Numbered from the stretch's first letter, positions 48,718 through 58,895 are shown. The stretch is 64,000 nucleotides of DNA from Treponema_C sp050937815 (GCF_050937815.1 NZ_JACDIJ010000002.1:310001-374000), one strand, 5' to 3'. Notes: generated by a model from the sequence alone, not told the origin. Translations and numbers: made by a program.

Positions 48718-50371
48718 ATACGCTTTGACGGATATTTCGTCCTGAAAGTTCCGATAAACGTTTAAGCCATGCGGCTTTTTCATTCCCGATATGTGTACCT
48801 GCTTCTTGGCTGTATTCGCCGCTTTGCCCGTCTTTTTCCGATAAGGCCGTATCTTTGTTTCCGAGTAAAGCGTCGTCCATACGCCATGTCCAGTTTGAAC
48901 CGCCGGAGGTGGAAGGTGTGTTCATGCGCATTTCCGAGCCGAATGAAAACAAATCCTGCAGGGGAATAAGGGCAAAGGCGGCGGTTGAAAAAAAGGCGGC
49001 GCTTATAAGCGCACTGCACAGCTGATGATTTTGTAAATGCACATCGTTAACGCAGCCGCTTACATATTCGCTTATAAAACGGCGTTCTTCGTCCGAACAA
49101 TTATTCAGCCAGCCTTGGGTTGTATCGTTGTCATGGGTTCCCGTGTACACAACGCAGTTTTTATCGTACATATGCGGTAAAAAGGCATTTGTACAGCCAG
49201 TGCCTTCGGATTCGCGGATATCGAAGGCAAATTGCAGCACCTTCATTCCCGGAAAATTAAATTCGGCTAAAAGTTTGCGCACGCCGTCGGTGATGACGCC
49301 CAAATCTTCGGCGATAAGAGCGGTTGTGCCGAGTTTTTTTTGCACTGCATTGAATAAATCCGCACCCGGTCCTTTAACCCATTTCCCGTTTACCGCCGTT
49401 TTTTCTCCGTAGGGAACCGACCAATACGCTTCAAAACCGCGGAAGTGGTCGATGCGCACATAGTCGGTTATCGTAAGCGAATGGCGGATACGTTCAATCC
49501 ACCAGAAGTAGTTTTCGGCTTTCAGCGTCTTCCAATCGTACAGGGGATTCCCCCACAGCTGGCCGGTTTCGCTAAAATAATCGGGGGGAACGCCCGCAAC
49601 GGCCTTCGGAAGCGCTTTTTTATTTAATTGAAACAAGTGCTGATTCGCCCATACATCCGCCGAATCGAGGGCGACAAAGATGGGTATATCGCCGATTATC
49701 GAAACCCCTTTGGCGTTTGCATAATTTTTAAGTTTTTCCCACTGATAAAAAAAGAAAAACTGCACCGCTTTTTGAATTTCAATATCGGTTTTGTGCGATT
49801 TTTGCCAATCGGCTAAAGCCGCTTTTTCGCGCAAAGCCAGGGCTTTGGGCCAATAATTGTTCCACAATTTACCGAACAGCCCTTCTTTTTGCGCTTGCGC
49901 ATCGTAGTATTCTTTTATGCTCATAAAAAGTGCGTAATCGTCGAGCCAAAAATGCTGTTTGTTTTTGAAATCCGTGTAGGTCTTTGTATATTTTTCGTTA
50001 CTGCGGGTTAAAAAAGTATGAGCCGCTTTTTTTAAAAGCGGAATTTTCCAATAGACAACCGAACCGAAATCGACGTTTCCCGCAGACACAATATAATCGG
50101 GAGGAGAGGCTTCTTGTGCGCTTAAAAAACCCTGCTCAACAAGGCTGTCGATATCGATGAGCAGGGGATTGCCTGCAAAGGTCGAAAAAGACGCATACGG
50201 CGAATCCCCGTAGCCGGTCGGGCCGAGCGGTAAAACCTGCCACAAACTTTGGCCGGCTTTTTCGAGCCAATCGACAAAAAGAAACGCCTGTTTACCCAAA
50301 GTACCGATACCGGGGCTTCCGGGCAATGAGGTGGGGTGCAGTAAAATTCCGCTTGAACGTTTTAAAATCAT
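48716..50371 (-). CDS. malQ: 4-alpha-glucanotransferase
   Basis: A 551-residue GH77 amylomaltase that transfers glucan segments between maltodextrins. Typical segments are SSGILLHPTSLPGSPGIGTL at the N-terminus, WQVLPLGPTGYGDSPY, YVRIDHFRGFEAYW (nucleophile aspartate region), ALIAEDLGVITDGV and VVYTGTHDNDTTQGW. The C-terminus, after DLFSFGSEMRMNTPSTSGGS, carries about 40 additional residues. AGAGGA precedes the ATG. It is a stand-alone gene between a terminator and the divergent chemoreceptor. Confidence 0.95.
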   Translation of the reverse strand: MILKRSSGILLHPTSLPGSPGIGTLGKQAFLFVDWLEKAGQSLWQVLPLGPTGYGDSPYASFSTFAGNPLLIDIDSLVEQGFLSAQEASPPDYIVSAGNVDFGSVVYWKIPLLKKAAHTFLTRSNEKYTKTYTDFKNKQHFWLDDYALFMSIKEYYDAQAQKEGLFGKLWNNYWPKALALREKAALADWQKSHKTDIEIQKAVQFFFFYQWEKLKNYANAKGVSIIGDIPIFVALDSADVWANQHLFQLNKKALPKAVAGVPPDYFSETGQLWGNPLYDWKTLKAENYFWWIERIRHSLTITDYVRIDHFRGFEAYWSVPYGEKTAVNGKWVKGPGADLFNAVQKKLGTTALIAEDLGVITDGVRKLLAEFNFPGMKVLQFAFDIRESEGTGCTNAFLPHMYDKNCVVYTGTHDNDTTQGWLNNCSDEERRFISEYVSGCVNDVHLQNHQLCSALISAAFFSTAAFALIPLQDLFSFGSEMRMNTPSTSGGSNWTWRMDDALLGNKDTALSEKDGQSGEYSQEAGTHIGNEKAAWLKRLSELSGRNIRQSV

Positions 50372-50540
50372 ACTATCCTCTTATAAAGCATAATACTTAA
50401 GACCGTGTATTTGAGCAAGCCCCGTTTCTTTTTCCGAATATGCCTTTATATTAAATTCCGCAATTTTAACAAAGTTTTAGTTTGTAAATGCCGATACTAT
50501 AATATACGGATGATGTGTTTCCGCAAAAGGAGGATAGATA

Positions 50541-52670
50541 ATGAGCAAAGTGGAACGACAGCTTATACCCGGAAAAAGCGGAAAAAAAAGCTTAGCATTC
50601 AAAACATCGTTTGTGGTATGTATTGTTTTTATTATAGCTCTTGTATTACTCGGCTCCATAGTTTTTAAACAATTTTCAAATGTTATTTCTTCCGATATGA
50701 GAACAGGTTTAACGGATCGTATGGAACGGGAAGCTCATGCAATTTACGGCAGTATTTTTTCAAAGATTGAAACCGCTTCGATAAACTATGCGGAACTGTT
50801 AACCCGTTTCGGATTTGAAAATCCGATGGAGTCCGAAAAAATCAGTGAAACCCTCATCGGTTCCGATGACGAAATTGTCGGCGGCGGTTATTGGCTTGAA
50901 CCCTATGTTGTTTCCGGAAAACGTTTTTACGGCCCCTATTGGTTTAGGGAAAACAATAATATCGTTATGACTTGGGAATACAGCAATGAAACAAACGATT
51001 ATACAAAATTCGATTGGTATAAAAATGACGGTTTTGCGGAACACAAAGCGGTTGTGTGGAGCGAATTATACAATGACGAAGTAACCGGCGTTCCCATGAT
51101 AACGGCAACTTCCGTGCTTCAAAAAGACGGAAAAAAACTGGGAGTTGTAACGGTAGATCTCGGTCTTGCGCCCTTAAGCGCCTATTTTTCAACGATTGAA
51201 TTTACGGATATTCGCGAATATTCTCTTTCTCTTATAAATGAAAAAGGGGTTTGTTTTAACAATAAAAATACGGATTTAATAGGTAAGCGTATTTTTAACT
51301 TCGGTACGGAAAAAATAAAACAAGGGTTAATAGAAGATGCCGAGCAATTTATCTGTATTTCTCCGATTGCCGACACCGGCATTTATATAGCTTTGGAAGT
51401 AAAAAAAGCGGTTGTTTTTGAATCCTTCAAAAAACTGCTTTTTATCAATATTATAACGGCCGTTTTCTTTATTGCCGTTTTAATACTTACTGTCAGTTTG
51501 TTTATGCGAATCGTTTTAGTAAAACCGCTTAACCGGACAATCGATGTTTTAAAGGATGTTGCGGAGGGCAATCTTACCGTACAGCTTCCCCTAATCGGAA
51601 ATGATGAAATTACGGATATGTCCGATTATTTTAACCAAACGATAAAAAAAATGGGTTTATCGCTGAAATCGATTCATACCGGTTCGGAAACAATGGAACA
51701 GGTAGGCGCAAGCCTTGCGAGTAATATGGCACAAACTACAAGTGCAATTCATGAAATAAGTACGAATATTGACGGAGTAAAACAGCAGGCTTTGACGCAA
51801 GCGGCAAGCGTAACCGAAACGGCGGCAACTATAGAACAAATCATTAAAACGATAAAAAATCTGAATGCCAGTATTGAACTGCAAAGTGAAAGTGTTGCCC
51901 GTTCTTCTTCTTCGATTGAACAAATGGTAGCAAATATTTCGTCAATTACTCAAACGCTTGAAAAAACGGATTACGTTATTAAGGATCTTGCATCGGCGAC
52001 CGAAAACGGAAAAGAAACGATTGTCAATTCCAATTCCGTAACCAAAAAAATAACCGAAGAATCGGGCAGCTTGCTTGAAGCTTCGAGCGTTATTCAGCAT
52101 ATTGCAAGCCAAACGAATTTACTTGCGATGAACGCAGCTATTGAAGCCGCTCATGCCGGAGAAGCCGGCAGGGGCTTTGCCGTCGTAGCGGATGAAATCA
52201 GAAAGCTTGCAGAGGAGTCCAGCGCTCAAGGTAAAACGATAACCGAAACGCTTAAAAATTTAAGTACCGAAATGGAATTGCTTTCGGACTCTTCCCGTTC
52301 CGTTGAAGAAAAGTTTAATGCTATTTTCTGTTTGTCCGAACAGGTAAAAGATATGAGCAATCGCTTAACGGACGCGATGCGTGAACAGGAAACCGGCGGC
52401 CGTGAAGTTTTATCTGCAATAAAAAACATTAATGCGGTGACATTGGAAGTTAAAGGCGGTTCGGCCGAAATGCTCAACGGGGGAGAACAGGTTGCACAGG
52501 AAATGGATAAACTTGCGAATCTTACCCGCATTATCACGGAAAGCATGAACGAAATGGCCGCAGGCACAATGGAAATAAGCAACGCAATGCAGGAAGTAAA
52601 TGAAATAAGTCAAAAAAATAAAGAAAGTATTGTAAGCTTATCGGATGAAGTTAAAAAGTTCAAAGTGTAA
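50541..52670 (+). CDS. methyl-accepting chemotaxis protein
   Basis: A 709-residue chemoreceptor: transmembrane helix 1 (about 21-45), a periplasmic Cache-like sensor domain (50-290; GGGYWLEPYVVSGKRFYGPY, GVPMITATSVLQKDGKKLGV), transmembrane helix 2 (about 295-320), a HAMP domain (VKPLNRTIDVLKDVAEGNLT) and the signalling hairpin with the tip NLLAMNAAIEAAHAGEAGRG. It should pass ligand signals to CheA/CheW. AAGGAGG precedes the ATG. It is transcribed divergently from malQ, which hints at but does not prove a sugar ligand. Confidence 0.95.
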   Translation: MSKVERQLIPGKSGKKSLAFKTSFVVCIVFIIALVLLGSIVFKQFSNVISSDMRTGLTDRMEREAHAIYGSIFSKIETASINYAELLTRFGFENPMESEKISETLIGSDDEIVGGGYWLEPYVVSGKRFYGPYWFRENNNIVMTWEYSNETNDYTKFDWYKNDGFAEHKAVVWSELYNDEVTGVPMITATSVLQKDGKKLGVVTVDLGLAPLSAYFSTIEFTDIREYSLSLINEKGVCFNNKNTDLIGKRIFNFGTEKIKQGLIEDAEQFICISPIADTGIYIALEVKKAVVFESFKKLLFINIITAVFFIAVLILTVSLFMRIVLVKPLNRTIDVLKDVAEGNLTVQLPLIGNDEITDMSDYFNQTIKKMGLSLKSIHTGSETMEQVGASLASNMAQTTSAIHEISTNIDGVKQQALTQAASVTETAATIEQIIKTIKNLNASIELQSESVARSSSSIEQMVANISSITQTLEKTDYVIKDLASATENGKETIVNSNSVTKKITEESGSLLEASSVIQHIASQTNLLAMNAAIEAAHAGEAGRGFAVVADEIRKLAEESSAQGKTITETLKNLSTEMELLSDSSRSVEEKFNAIFCLSEQVKDMSNRLTDAMREQETGGREVLSAIKNINAVTLEVKGGSAEMLNGGEQVAQEMDKLANLTRIITESMNEMAAGTMEISNAMQEVNEISQKNKESIVSLSDEVKKFKV

Positions 52671-52686
52671 GGTTTTTTTTGCATGT

Positions 52687-52724
52687 GCCCGGCCGTCTTA
52701 AAAAGGTGAGCCGGGCTTTTTTTT
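52687..52724 (+). terminator. rho-independent terminator of the chemoreceptor gene
   Basis: GCCCGGC (52687-52693) and GCCGGGC (52710-52716) form the stem, followed by eight T. It ends at the stop of the convergent adk gene. Confidence 0.85.
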
Positions 52725-53361
52725 ATGTGCGCTCTTTCGGAAATGCCGTTTGAAAAGCCTGTAAAACCAAGTCCGTCGCCGGTTTTGCGTCAATGTCTTT
52801 TAATAAGTTTTTCGAGCGATAAAAATCGATTAACGGTGCTGTTTGTGCGCGGTATACTTCAAGGCGGTGTTTTATTGCTTCGGGTTTGTCGTCGTCGCGT
52901 ACAAAAAGTTCTCCGCCGCAGTGCGTACATATGTTTTCTTTTTCCGGCGGCATAAACACGACATGAAAGTTATGAGAGCATGTGCGGCATACGCGGCGTC
53001 CGGAAAGCCGTTCGACGACACCGTTGTCATCTATGTCGAAGTTTACGGCGCAGTCGATACGTGCGAATTTTTCAAGTGCCTCGGCTTGAGCGATTGTACG
53101 CGGAAAACCGTCCAAAATAAAACCGTTTTTTGTGTCCGGCTGCGAAAGCCGCTCTTTAACCAATTCGACGGTGATATCGTCGCCGACCAAAGAACCCGAA
53201 TCTATAATCGCTTTAACTTTGCAGCCCAGCGGCGTTTGCGCTTTTATAGCGGCACGGAAGATTTCTCCCGTCGATATGTGCGGAATACCGTAGCTTGCCG
53301 AAACAGCTGCGGCCAAAGTTCCTTTGCCGGCACCCGGCGGGCCTAAAAAAATAAAATTCAT
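52723..53361 (-). CDS. adk: adenylate kinase
   Basis: A 212-residue long-form adenylate kinase: GPPGAGKGT (P-loop, 7-15), DGFPRTIAQAEAL, and a LID with CRTCSHNFHVVF and CTHCGG, four cysteines that should bind structural zinc. It catalyses ATP + AMP to 2 ADP. It lies 25 bases after the rarA-like gene on the same strand. Confidence 0.96.
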   Translation of the reverse strand: MNFIFLGPPGAGKGTLAAAVSASYGIPHISTGEIFRAAIKAQTPLGCKVKAIIDSGSLVGDDITVELVKERLSQPDTKNGFILDGFPRTIAQAEALEKFARIDCAVNFDIDDNGVVERLSGRRVCRTCSHNFHVVFMPPEKENICTHCGGELFVRDDDKPEAIKHRLEVYRAQTAPLIDFYRSKNLLKDIDAKPATDLVLQAFQTAFPKERT

Positions 53362-53386
53362 CTTGCTTCCGTCCTCTGAGCATACT

Positions 53387-55645
53387 TTAGCACGTTAGAG
53401 CAAAAAAAGCAACCGAAGACTGCCAGTCAAAGATATGCTTTTCGCAAGCTTGTGCAAACAGGCTGTAAAACGCCGCAGCGTTTTGCATATGTGTGCTGAA
53501 AAAACCGCCGTAAGCGGACGTTTCGGCATTAAACCAGCGATTTATTTCATCGGTGCTTATTTTACGCTTTTCGTAAAAAGTATGCATATCCGTTTTTAGT
53601 ATGAGCGGAGTTTCGGCTTTTTTACCGATAGTTTCCAAAGCTTTTTGCAGTGTTTGTTCATCCCATGAAAAAAGCGGATTTGACGCATCCGTATAAAAGG
53701 CGTTTTCCGTATGTGCGGCCTGCGCTATAAGGGCGGCATTTTCTTTTGCGGAACCGCATAAGGGCTCCAATAAGGCTGAAAGGCGCTGCGCATTTGACGG
53801 AATTTTTTGCGCGATAAAAATTGCGCTTTGTTTTGCCAAAAAAGGCTGTAAAAGTTCTATTTCTTTTTTTAAATCATCAATGTCCGAAGCGCAAGAAACG
53901 GGATTTTTATAAAAAACCGCATCAAAAAGGCTTTCCGAAAACACCGTATGTTTCAATATGTGTGCAAAACTTTCCGCCCTTGTACCGTGTTCAGGAAGGA
54001 GGATAATTTCTGGGCGGTGTATATCTTCGAGTGTTGCCGTGTACTGCGATAATATCTGCATACCTTTTTCGCTTCGGCACAAGCCTACGGTAAGTCCGTC
54101 GGGGGTTTTACGGTTTATTTCCCATAGCAGGAGGGCATCGTCGGCACCTACAACAAGGCAGCGGCTGTTCGGTTTTAGATGTGCGGCATTGATTAAAGTG
54201 TCGCGAACGGAACGCAGGGTATTTGTTTTGTCCGATTCGGTTCTATGCTGCCAAAAAAGCCGGTCAGTATTCTGTTGCGACTCTTCAAGCATGGCTGCAA
54301 TTTGCAGTTCCCGCCGGCTTAATACCTCGTCGCGGATGATTTTTTCGTAGCCTTGTCCGCTCGGATTATAAAACACCCTGCCGGCCAAACCGTCGGGTAA
54401 ATATTGCTGTGCCGTCCAGTGGTCTTTGTACGCGTGCGGGTACATATAGCCCTTGCCGTGCCCCAATGCTTCGGCGTCGCGGCTCGGATCTTTTAAGTGG
54501 TCGGGAACTTCGGCGTCTTCTTCGCCGACCGACTTTAAGGCGTCGAAAAAACAAAGCGTACTGTTTGATTTTGGGCAGGTTGCCAAATAGAGGGCCGCCT
54601 GCGTGAGCATAAAGCGGCCTTCGGGCAAGCCTATACGGTCAAAGGCGGCGGCACAACTTTCGACAATACCGATTGCATGAGGGTCGGCCAGTCCCGTATC
54701 TTCGCATGCGGAGATAAGCATTCTGCGGAAAATAAAGTGCGGGTCTTCTCCTGCGGCAAGCATACGCGCCATCCAGTACATAGCCGCATCGGGGTCGCGC
54801 CCGCGCAGGCTTTTTATAAAGGCGCTGATTATGTCGTAGTGATAGTCGCCGTCGCGGTCATACAGTACTACCTTTTTTTGAATGCTTTCTTCTGCGGTTT
54901 CGCAGCTTATGTAAATCGGGCTGTTTTCCGGCGGCTCGCAGGGAATTTTATCGGGCGCCCAGCGCTCCGGAGTGGTTTCAACTGCAAGTTCGAGGGCGTT
55001 TAAAAGGCTGCGCGCATCGCCGTTTGCCGTATCGATTAAGTGCTCCAAGGCGCCTTTTTCGAATTCGATTTTCCATCTTCCGTAGCCGCGTTCTTTATCG
55101 TCGAGGGCGGCGCGGGCGGCCTTCATTAAATCGTCCTTTGTGAGCGTAAAAAGCTGAAACACGCGGCTTCTGCTTACGAGGGCCTTATTGACTTCGAAAA
55201 AGGGATTTTCGGTTGTGGCGCCGACTAAAATAATCGTTCCGTTTTCTACCCAGGGTAAAAGGGCATCCTGCTGGCTTTTATTCCAACGGTGTACTTCGTC
55301 CACAAATAAAATGGTGCGCCTATTGTATAAGGAGCGCTGTTCGTCTGCTTGAGCAATCGCATCGCGGATCTGCTGGACGCCGCTTAAAACGGCGTTAAGG
55401 CTTACAAAATTGCTTTTGGTGTGATGTGCGATAACGCGGGCGAGGGTTGTTTTTCCCGTTCCCGGCGGCCCGTAAAAGATAACCGAGCTGAGCCTGTCTG
55501 CGGCAATGGCGCGGCGCAAAAGCCTGCCTTTTCCCACAATATGGTCCTGTCCTATATATTCGTCAAGGTTACGCGGCCGCATACGCGCGGCAAGAGGACT
55601 TTCCCGTTCCGTTTGCCCTGCGGCCGCTGCGGCGAATAAGTCCAT
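53387..55645 (-). CDS. rarA: RarA/MgsA-like AAA ATPase with long C-terminal extension
   Basis: A 752-residue protein. The first 440 residues are a standard RarA: LAARMRPRNLDEYIGQDHIV, GPPGTGKTT (59-67), ILFVDEVHRWNKSQQD, VGATTENPFFEVN (sensor 1), then the tetramerisation domain ending near YNPSGQGYEKIIRDEVLSRR. Residues 450-752 are extra and include a Rossmann-like stretch (CLVVGADDALLLWEINRK, TVGLCRSEKGMQILSQ), possibly a decayed methyltransferase-like domain. RarA acts on stalled replication forks and single-strand ends. It overlaps no neighbour and is followed by adk. Confidence 0.88.
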   Translation of the reverse strand: MDLFAAAAAGQTERESPLAARMRPRNLDEYIGQDHIVGKGRLLRRAIAADRLSSVIFYGPPGTGKTTLARVIAHHTKSNFVSLNAVLSGVQQIRDAIAQADEQRSLYNRRTILFVDEVHRWNKSQQDALLPWVENGTIILVGATTENPFFEVNKALVSRSRVFQLFTLTKDDLMKAARAALDDKERGYGRWKIEFEKGALEHLIDTANGDARSLLNALELAVETTPERWAPDKIPCEPPENSPIYISCETAEESIQKKVVLYDRDGDYHYDIISAFIKSLRGRDPDAAMYWMARMLAAGEDPHFIFRRMLISACEDTGLADPHAIGIVESCAAAFDRIGLPEGRFMLTQAALYLATCPKSNSTLCFFDALKSVGEEDAEVPDHLKDPSRDAEALGHGKGYMYPHAYKDHWTAQQYLPDGLAGRVFYNPSGQGYEKIIRDEVLSRRELQIAAMLEESQQNTDRLFWQHRTESDKTNTLRSVRDTLINAAHLKPNSRCLVVGADDALLLWEINRKTPDGLTVGLCRSEKGMQILSQYTATLEDIHRPEIILLPEHGTRAESFAHILKHTVFSESLFDAVFYKNPVSCASDIDDLKKEIELLQPFLAKQSAIFIAQKIPSNAQRLSALLEPLCGSAKENAALIAQAAHTENAFYTDASNPLFSWDEQTLQKALETIGKKAETPLILKTDMHTFYEKRKISTDEINRWFNAETSAYGGFFSTHMQNAAAFYSLFAQACEKHIFDWQSSVAFFALTC

Positions 55646-55654
55646 ATGCGCCGC

Positions 55655-56596
55655 TTATTCGTAATTCCAATTGCCGCGCGAAGGATAGTATCCCCATAAG
55701 GCATTGTGATTGGAAGAACCTTTTTTTCCGACTCCGGCATAGATTGCGTCATTATCAAATATACCGAAACAGGCAAGCGAAAATATTTCGCTTTCTCCGA
55801 AAGCGGCTTCGGCGTTTGCTCCCAAAAGAGCTGTGCTTTGCGGATCTCCCGAACTGTCGAGAATGATTTCTTCCAAGCCTCTTTTTGTGCCTGCAATAAG
55901 GCGGAGATTTGTTGAATCAAAGGCAAGACAGGTAACTTCTTCGGAAGTACTTACTTCGACACCGTTCGAGATGTTTATAACTTTTTTTCCGTCGGCCCTG
56001 TATGTGTTTCCCGCGCCTCCATTGCAAACCGCACGAGTGTTGAAAAAAAGGGGTGCTGACTTTGACCCTAGTGCCGCAACCGTATCGGCTCCCGCTCCGT
56101 TTGGAGTTTGGTCCGCTCCGAGTGTAGCATGGTCTAAAAGATGTACTGTTCCTTTAACTTTCACATATGCCGCGCTGTCGGGTGCTGAGGTCAGTTTATT
56201 ATCGAACAAAACGATTTCATCGGCTTTGCCTGAGGTACCCGGTACCGGCTGCCATTCTCCTCCCGGCACATTCATGGCATACACTTGACACTCTTTGCCG
56301 GTCGCGCTCATCGCATATAGATGGGTATCGGAAGCTGCAAGATACACCGCATTGCCGGCGGGTTTTGATATTTGTTTCCAGCCGCGTTCGGTTGCAAGGG
56401 GTTTTCTATATATGTTCCCATTTGCCGTGTACAAATCATTTGCGCACCGTACAATAGTATGAACGTTTCCTTTTACGGAAGGATCGAGGAGTTTGATTTC
56501 CTGGGCTATAGCCCAAAATATCGGCTGCTGCGAACAGGAAAAAGTCAACAAGGCAAGTAAAAAGGCGGAAAAAAATCCGTAAAATTTTTTATGCAT
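55655..56596 (-). CDS. Treponema-type lipoprotein, propeller-like
   Basis: A 313-residue lipoprotein with lipobox LTFSC (cysteine about residue 21 from the ATG at 56596). That ATG is chosen because GGAGG lies six bases upstream. The body is beta-rich with repeated short segments (DLYTANGNIYRKPL, TCLAFDSTNLRLIAGTKRGL, DAIYAGVGKKGSSNHNALWG), which suggests a beta-propeller. No function is known. It is co-directional with the upstream barrel protein gene and the downstream rarA. Confidence 0.6.
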   Translation of the reverse strand: MHKKFYGFFSAFLLALLTFSCSQQPIFWAIAQEIKLLDPSVKGNVHTIVRCANDLYTANGNIYRKPLATERGWKQISKPAGNAVYLAASDTHLYAMSATGKECQVYAMNVPGGEWQPVPGTSGKADEIVLFDNKLTSAPDSAAYVKVKGTVHLLDHATLGADQTPNGAGADTVAALGSKSAPLFFNTRAVCNGGAGNTYRADGKKVINISNGVEVSTSEEVTCLAFDSTNLRLIAGTKRGLEEIILDSSGDPQSTALLGANAEAAFGESEIFSLACFGIFDNDAIYAGVGKKGSSNHNALWGYYPSRGNWNYE

Positions 56597-56610
56597 ATCA
56601 ATCCTCCGCA

Positions 56611-57219
56611 TTAAAAGTGATAGCGGACGGTCAGTCCCATATCGTGAATAATGCCCGTATAATTATATTTCGGGTTTTTATACCATTGGGGTAAAATATA
56701 GAGTCCCGTGTGTGCGCCGAACGACCATGAACGGTTGTAGCGGAAAAAAAACGCCGCATTCGGGTGGAGTGCAAAACCGAAATAGCTGCGGTCCATATAA
56801 TTTTCAAAGGCTCCGCCTATACCCAGCGATAAGGGAATTTCGAATTTTGCCGTAGAAAATTGCCAGCCTGCACGGAATAAAATCGGCACAAAATAAAATA
56901 CGTTTTTACCGACCGTCTGCGAATAAGCGAAACTTATATCGCCGCCTAAAATCAAACCGTCGGTAATAAATCGTTGATACCCCAGAGTTCCGGAGCCGCC
57001 GAGTTTTAGGTTTTTAAAGGGACGGTAAGGAATGCCGAGGTTCAATTTTAAAATAATAAATTGATCGCCTGCTTGATTCGTTTTGTATACCGTATCGCTT
57101 TGGTTTTCGGAACCGCCGGCCGTTTCACCGCCGGGTATGGTTTCCGGTATTTCGCCCGTTTGAGAAAAAACGGGTAAAATAAATAAAAGCATTAAGCTTA
57201 TTGTCAATAAACGTTTCAT
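56611..57219 (-). CDS. outer-membrane beta-barrel protein
   Basis: A 202-residue protein with a signal sequence (MKRLLTISLMLLFILPVFSQ), a low-complexity linker, and about eight amphipathic strands (FIILKLNLGIPYRPFKNLKL, LILGGDISFAYSQTVG, FGAHTGLYILPQW). It ends in the outer-membrane terminal signal VRYHF. It resembles the OmpW/OprG-like small barrels predicted in treponemes. It is likely co-transcribed with the downstream lipoprotein. Confidence 0.7.
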   Translation of the reverse strand: MKRLLTISLMLLFILPVFSQTGEIPETIPGGETAGGSENQSDTVYKTNQAGDQFIILKLNLGIPYRPFKNLKLGGSGTLGYQRFITDGLILGGDISFAYSQTVGKNVFYFVPILFRAGWQFSTAKFEIPLSLGIGGAFENYMDRSYFGFALHPNAAFFFRYNRSWSFGAHTGLYILPQWYKNPKYNYTGIIHDMGLTVRYHF

Positions 57220-57235
57220 AGTACTCCAAAAAACG

Positions 57236-57258
57236 GACGATCGGATTCGGAATCGTCC
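57236..57258 (-). other. stem-loop upstream of the barrel protein gene
   Basis: GGACGAT / ATCGTCC arms around a 10-base loop, in the leader of the gene starting at 57219. No T run follows. The other bases of the 57220-57497 gap show only the promoter of the dipeptidase gene. Confidence 0.4.
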
Positions 57259-57433
57259 TATATAAATAAAATCCTAAAAGGGATATAGTTAATATTAAAC
57301 CTGTTCGGAAACTTCCGTTTCAGAACAGAACTATTATACTCCGTTTCGAACTTGATGTCCATTATGCTAAACAAATTTTATACCGAATGAGTTACATGAG
57401 CCTACGGATAATAAATGTTATATGTTTTTTTAA

Positions 57434-57462
57434 TTGACAACCCATTCTTCCGCTGTTATAAT
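57434..57462 (+). promoter_or_regulatory. consensus sigma-70-type promoter of the C69 dipeptidase
   Basis: TTGACA (57434-57439), 17-base spacer, TATAAT (57457-57462): an exact consensus. The leader is about 30 bases and lacks a clear Shine-Dalgarno sequence. Confidence 0.75.
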
Positions 57463-57497
57463 TTAAATCGCAAAGTGGTTACTGTGATAGCTATTAA

Positions 57498-58832
57498 ATG
57501 AAGAGAAAAATGAATGTATTTTCATGCGATACAATGGTGGCTTTGGGAAACAGTACCGAAAGCGGCCGTGTAATCTTTGCAAAAAACAGCGATCGCCCTC
57601 TTACGGAAGCTCAACCTTTGGCCGTATATCCTGCAGCCGATTATACCGACGGAGAAACCGTAAAATGTACTTATATTGAAATTCCCCAAGCATTACATAC
57701 ATATCGCGTATTAGGTTCAAAACCGTATTGGATTTGGGGTTTTGAGCAAGGTATAAACGAGTGCGGAGTGGCCGTCGGTAATGAAGCGGTATGGGCGCGC
57801 GAACCCGAGTCACAAGAAAACGGCCTTTTGGGAATGGATTTTGTACGGCTTGCTCTTGAACGCGGTTCTACTGCATACGAGGCACTGCATGTTATTACGG
57901 ATTTGCTTGAAGCCTACGGACAGGGCGGAAATGCGGCAGTAAATATGGAACATCGATACCATAATTCTTTTCTTATTGCGGATTATACCGAAGCGTGGAT
58001 TCTTGATACGTGTAATCGGCGCTGGGTTGCAAGGCGGGTAAAAGATGTCGCCGGTATTTCCAACTGTTACAGTACCGAAGAATATTGGGAAGAAGAAAGC
58101 GGTGATGTAAAAGAATGGGCATATAAAAACGGTTGGATTAGTCCGAATGTACCTTTTAACTTTGCAAAAGCATACGGTTCTTTGAATCTTAAACATCGTG
58201 CGGCACATCCTCGTTTTGTAAGGTTGAACAAGCTTTTAAATGCTGCTAAAGGACATATTACTGTCGATACTGTGCGTACCGTACAAAGAGATCATTTTGA
58301 AGGCGAGCTTATTGAACCCCGCTGGAGTCCTGCCGACGGGCTTCATGTGTCTATTTGTATGCATGCTATAAACGAAACTTCCGGCAAAACCGCTGCCGCC
58401 TCGTATGTTGAGCTTACATCGGACAGAATACCTGTTTGGTACCATGCTTTTGCCTGTCCCTGCCTTTCTATATTTGCACCTTATACGGTACAAAATAAAT
58501 TACCCGAAACTTTGAGCAATGCAGATTCCCATTATTCTTCGGATAGTGCATGGTGGCAGTTTGAACGGCTGCAATACGCTCTTGAACAGGATTATCATCA
58601 ATATATGGCGTTGTGGCGTCCTTTAGCCGATAAACTGGAGGAGTCTTTATACGCACACATACAACAAAACGGAGCACCCGATGATATAACGATTGCTGAA
58701 AACACAAAACGTTTGTTAGCGGCTGTAAACGAAATGTATACCCACATTGTCACGCACGGAAAAGATTTTGCCGAATGTCAGCATTTTGATATGAATAAAA
58801 CGGCAAAAAAGCGGGCAAAAATTATATTTTAA
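57498..58832 (+). CDS. C69 family dipeptidase
   Basis: A 444-residue Ntn-hydrolase of the dipeptidase/secernin group. FSCDTMVALG places the N-terminal nucleophile cysteine at residue 10, after a nine-residue propeptide; IFAKNSDRPLTEAQPL and YWIWGFEQGINECGVAVGNE are family-typical. It would release amino acids from dipeptides in the cytoplasm. It lies 63 bases before a glutamate-type symporter gene, which suggests a shared amino-acid supply role. The first ATG at 57498 has no strong ribosome-binding sequence; the ATG at 57510 is an alternative. Confidence 0.85.
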   Translation: MKRKMNVFSCDTMVALGNSTESGRVIFAKNSDRPLTEAQPLAVYPAADYTDGETVKCTYIEIPQALHTYRVLGSKPYWIWGFEQGINECGVAVGNEAVWAREPESQENGLLGMDFVRLALERGSTAYEALHVITDLLEAYGQGGNAAVNMEHRYHNSFLIADYTEAWILDTCNRRWVARRVKDVAGISNCYSTEEYWEEESGDVKEWAYKNGWISPNVPFNFAKAYGSLNLKHRAAHPRFVRLNKLLNAAKGHITVDTVRTVQRDHFEGELIEPRWSPADGLHVSICMHAINETSGKTAAASYVELTSDRIPVWYHAFACPCLSIFAPYTVQNKLPETLSNADSHYSSDSAWWQFERLQYALEQDYHQYMALWRPLADKLEESLYAHIQQNGAPDDITIAENTKRLLAAVNEMYTHIVTHGKDFAECQHFDMNKTAKKRAKIIF

Positions 58833-58895
58833 TCTGTATTTATATCGGAAAACGCTCCGGTTGAATAAAACAGTTTTAAAAGGGGGAACGTAGTT

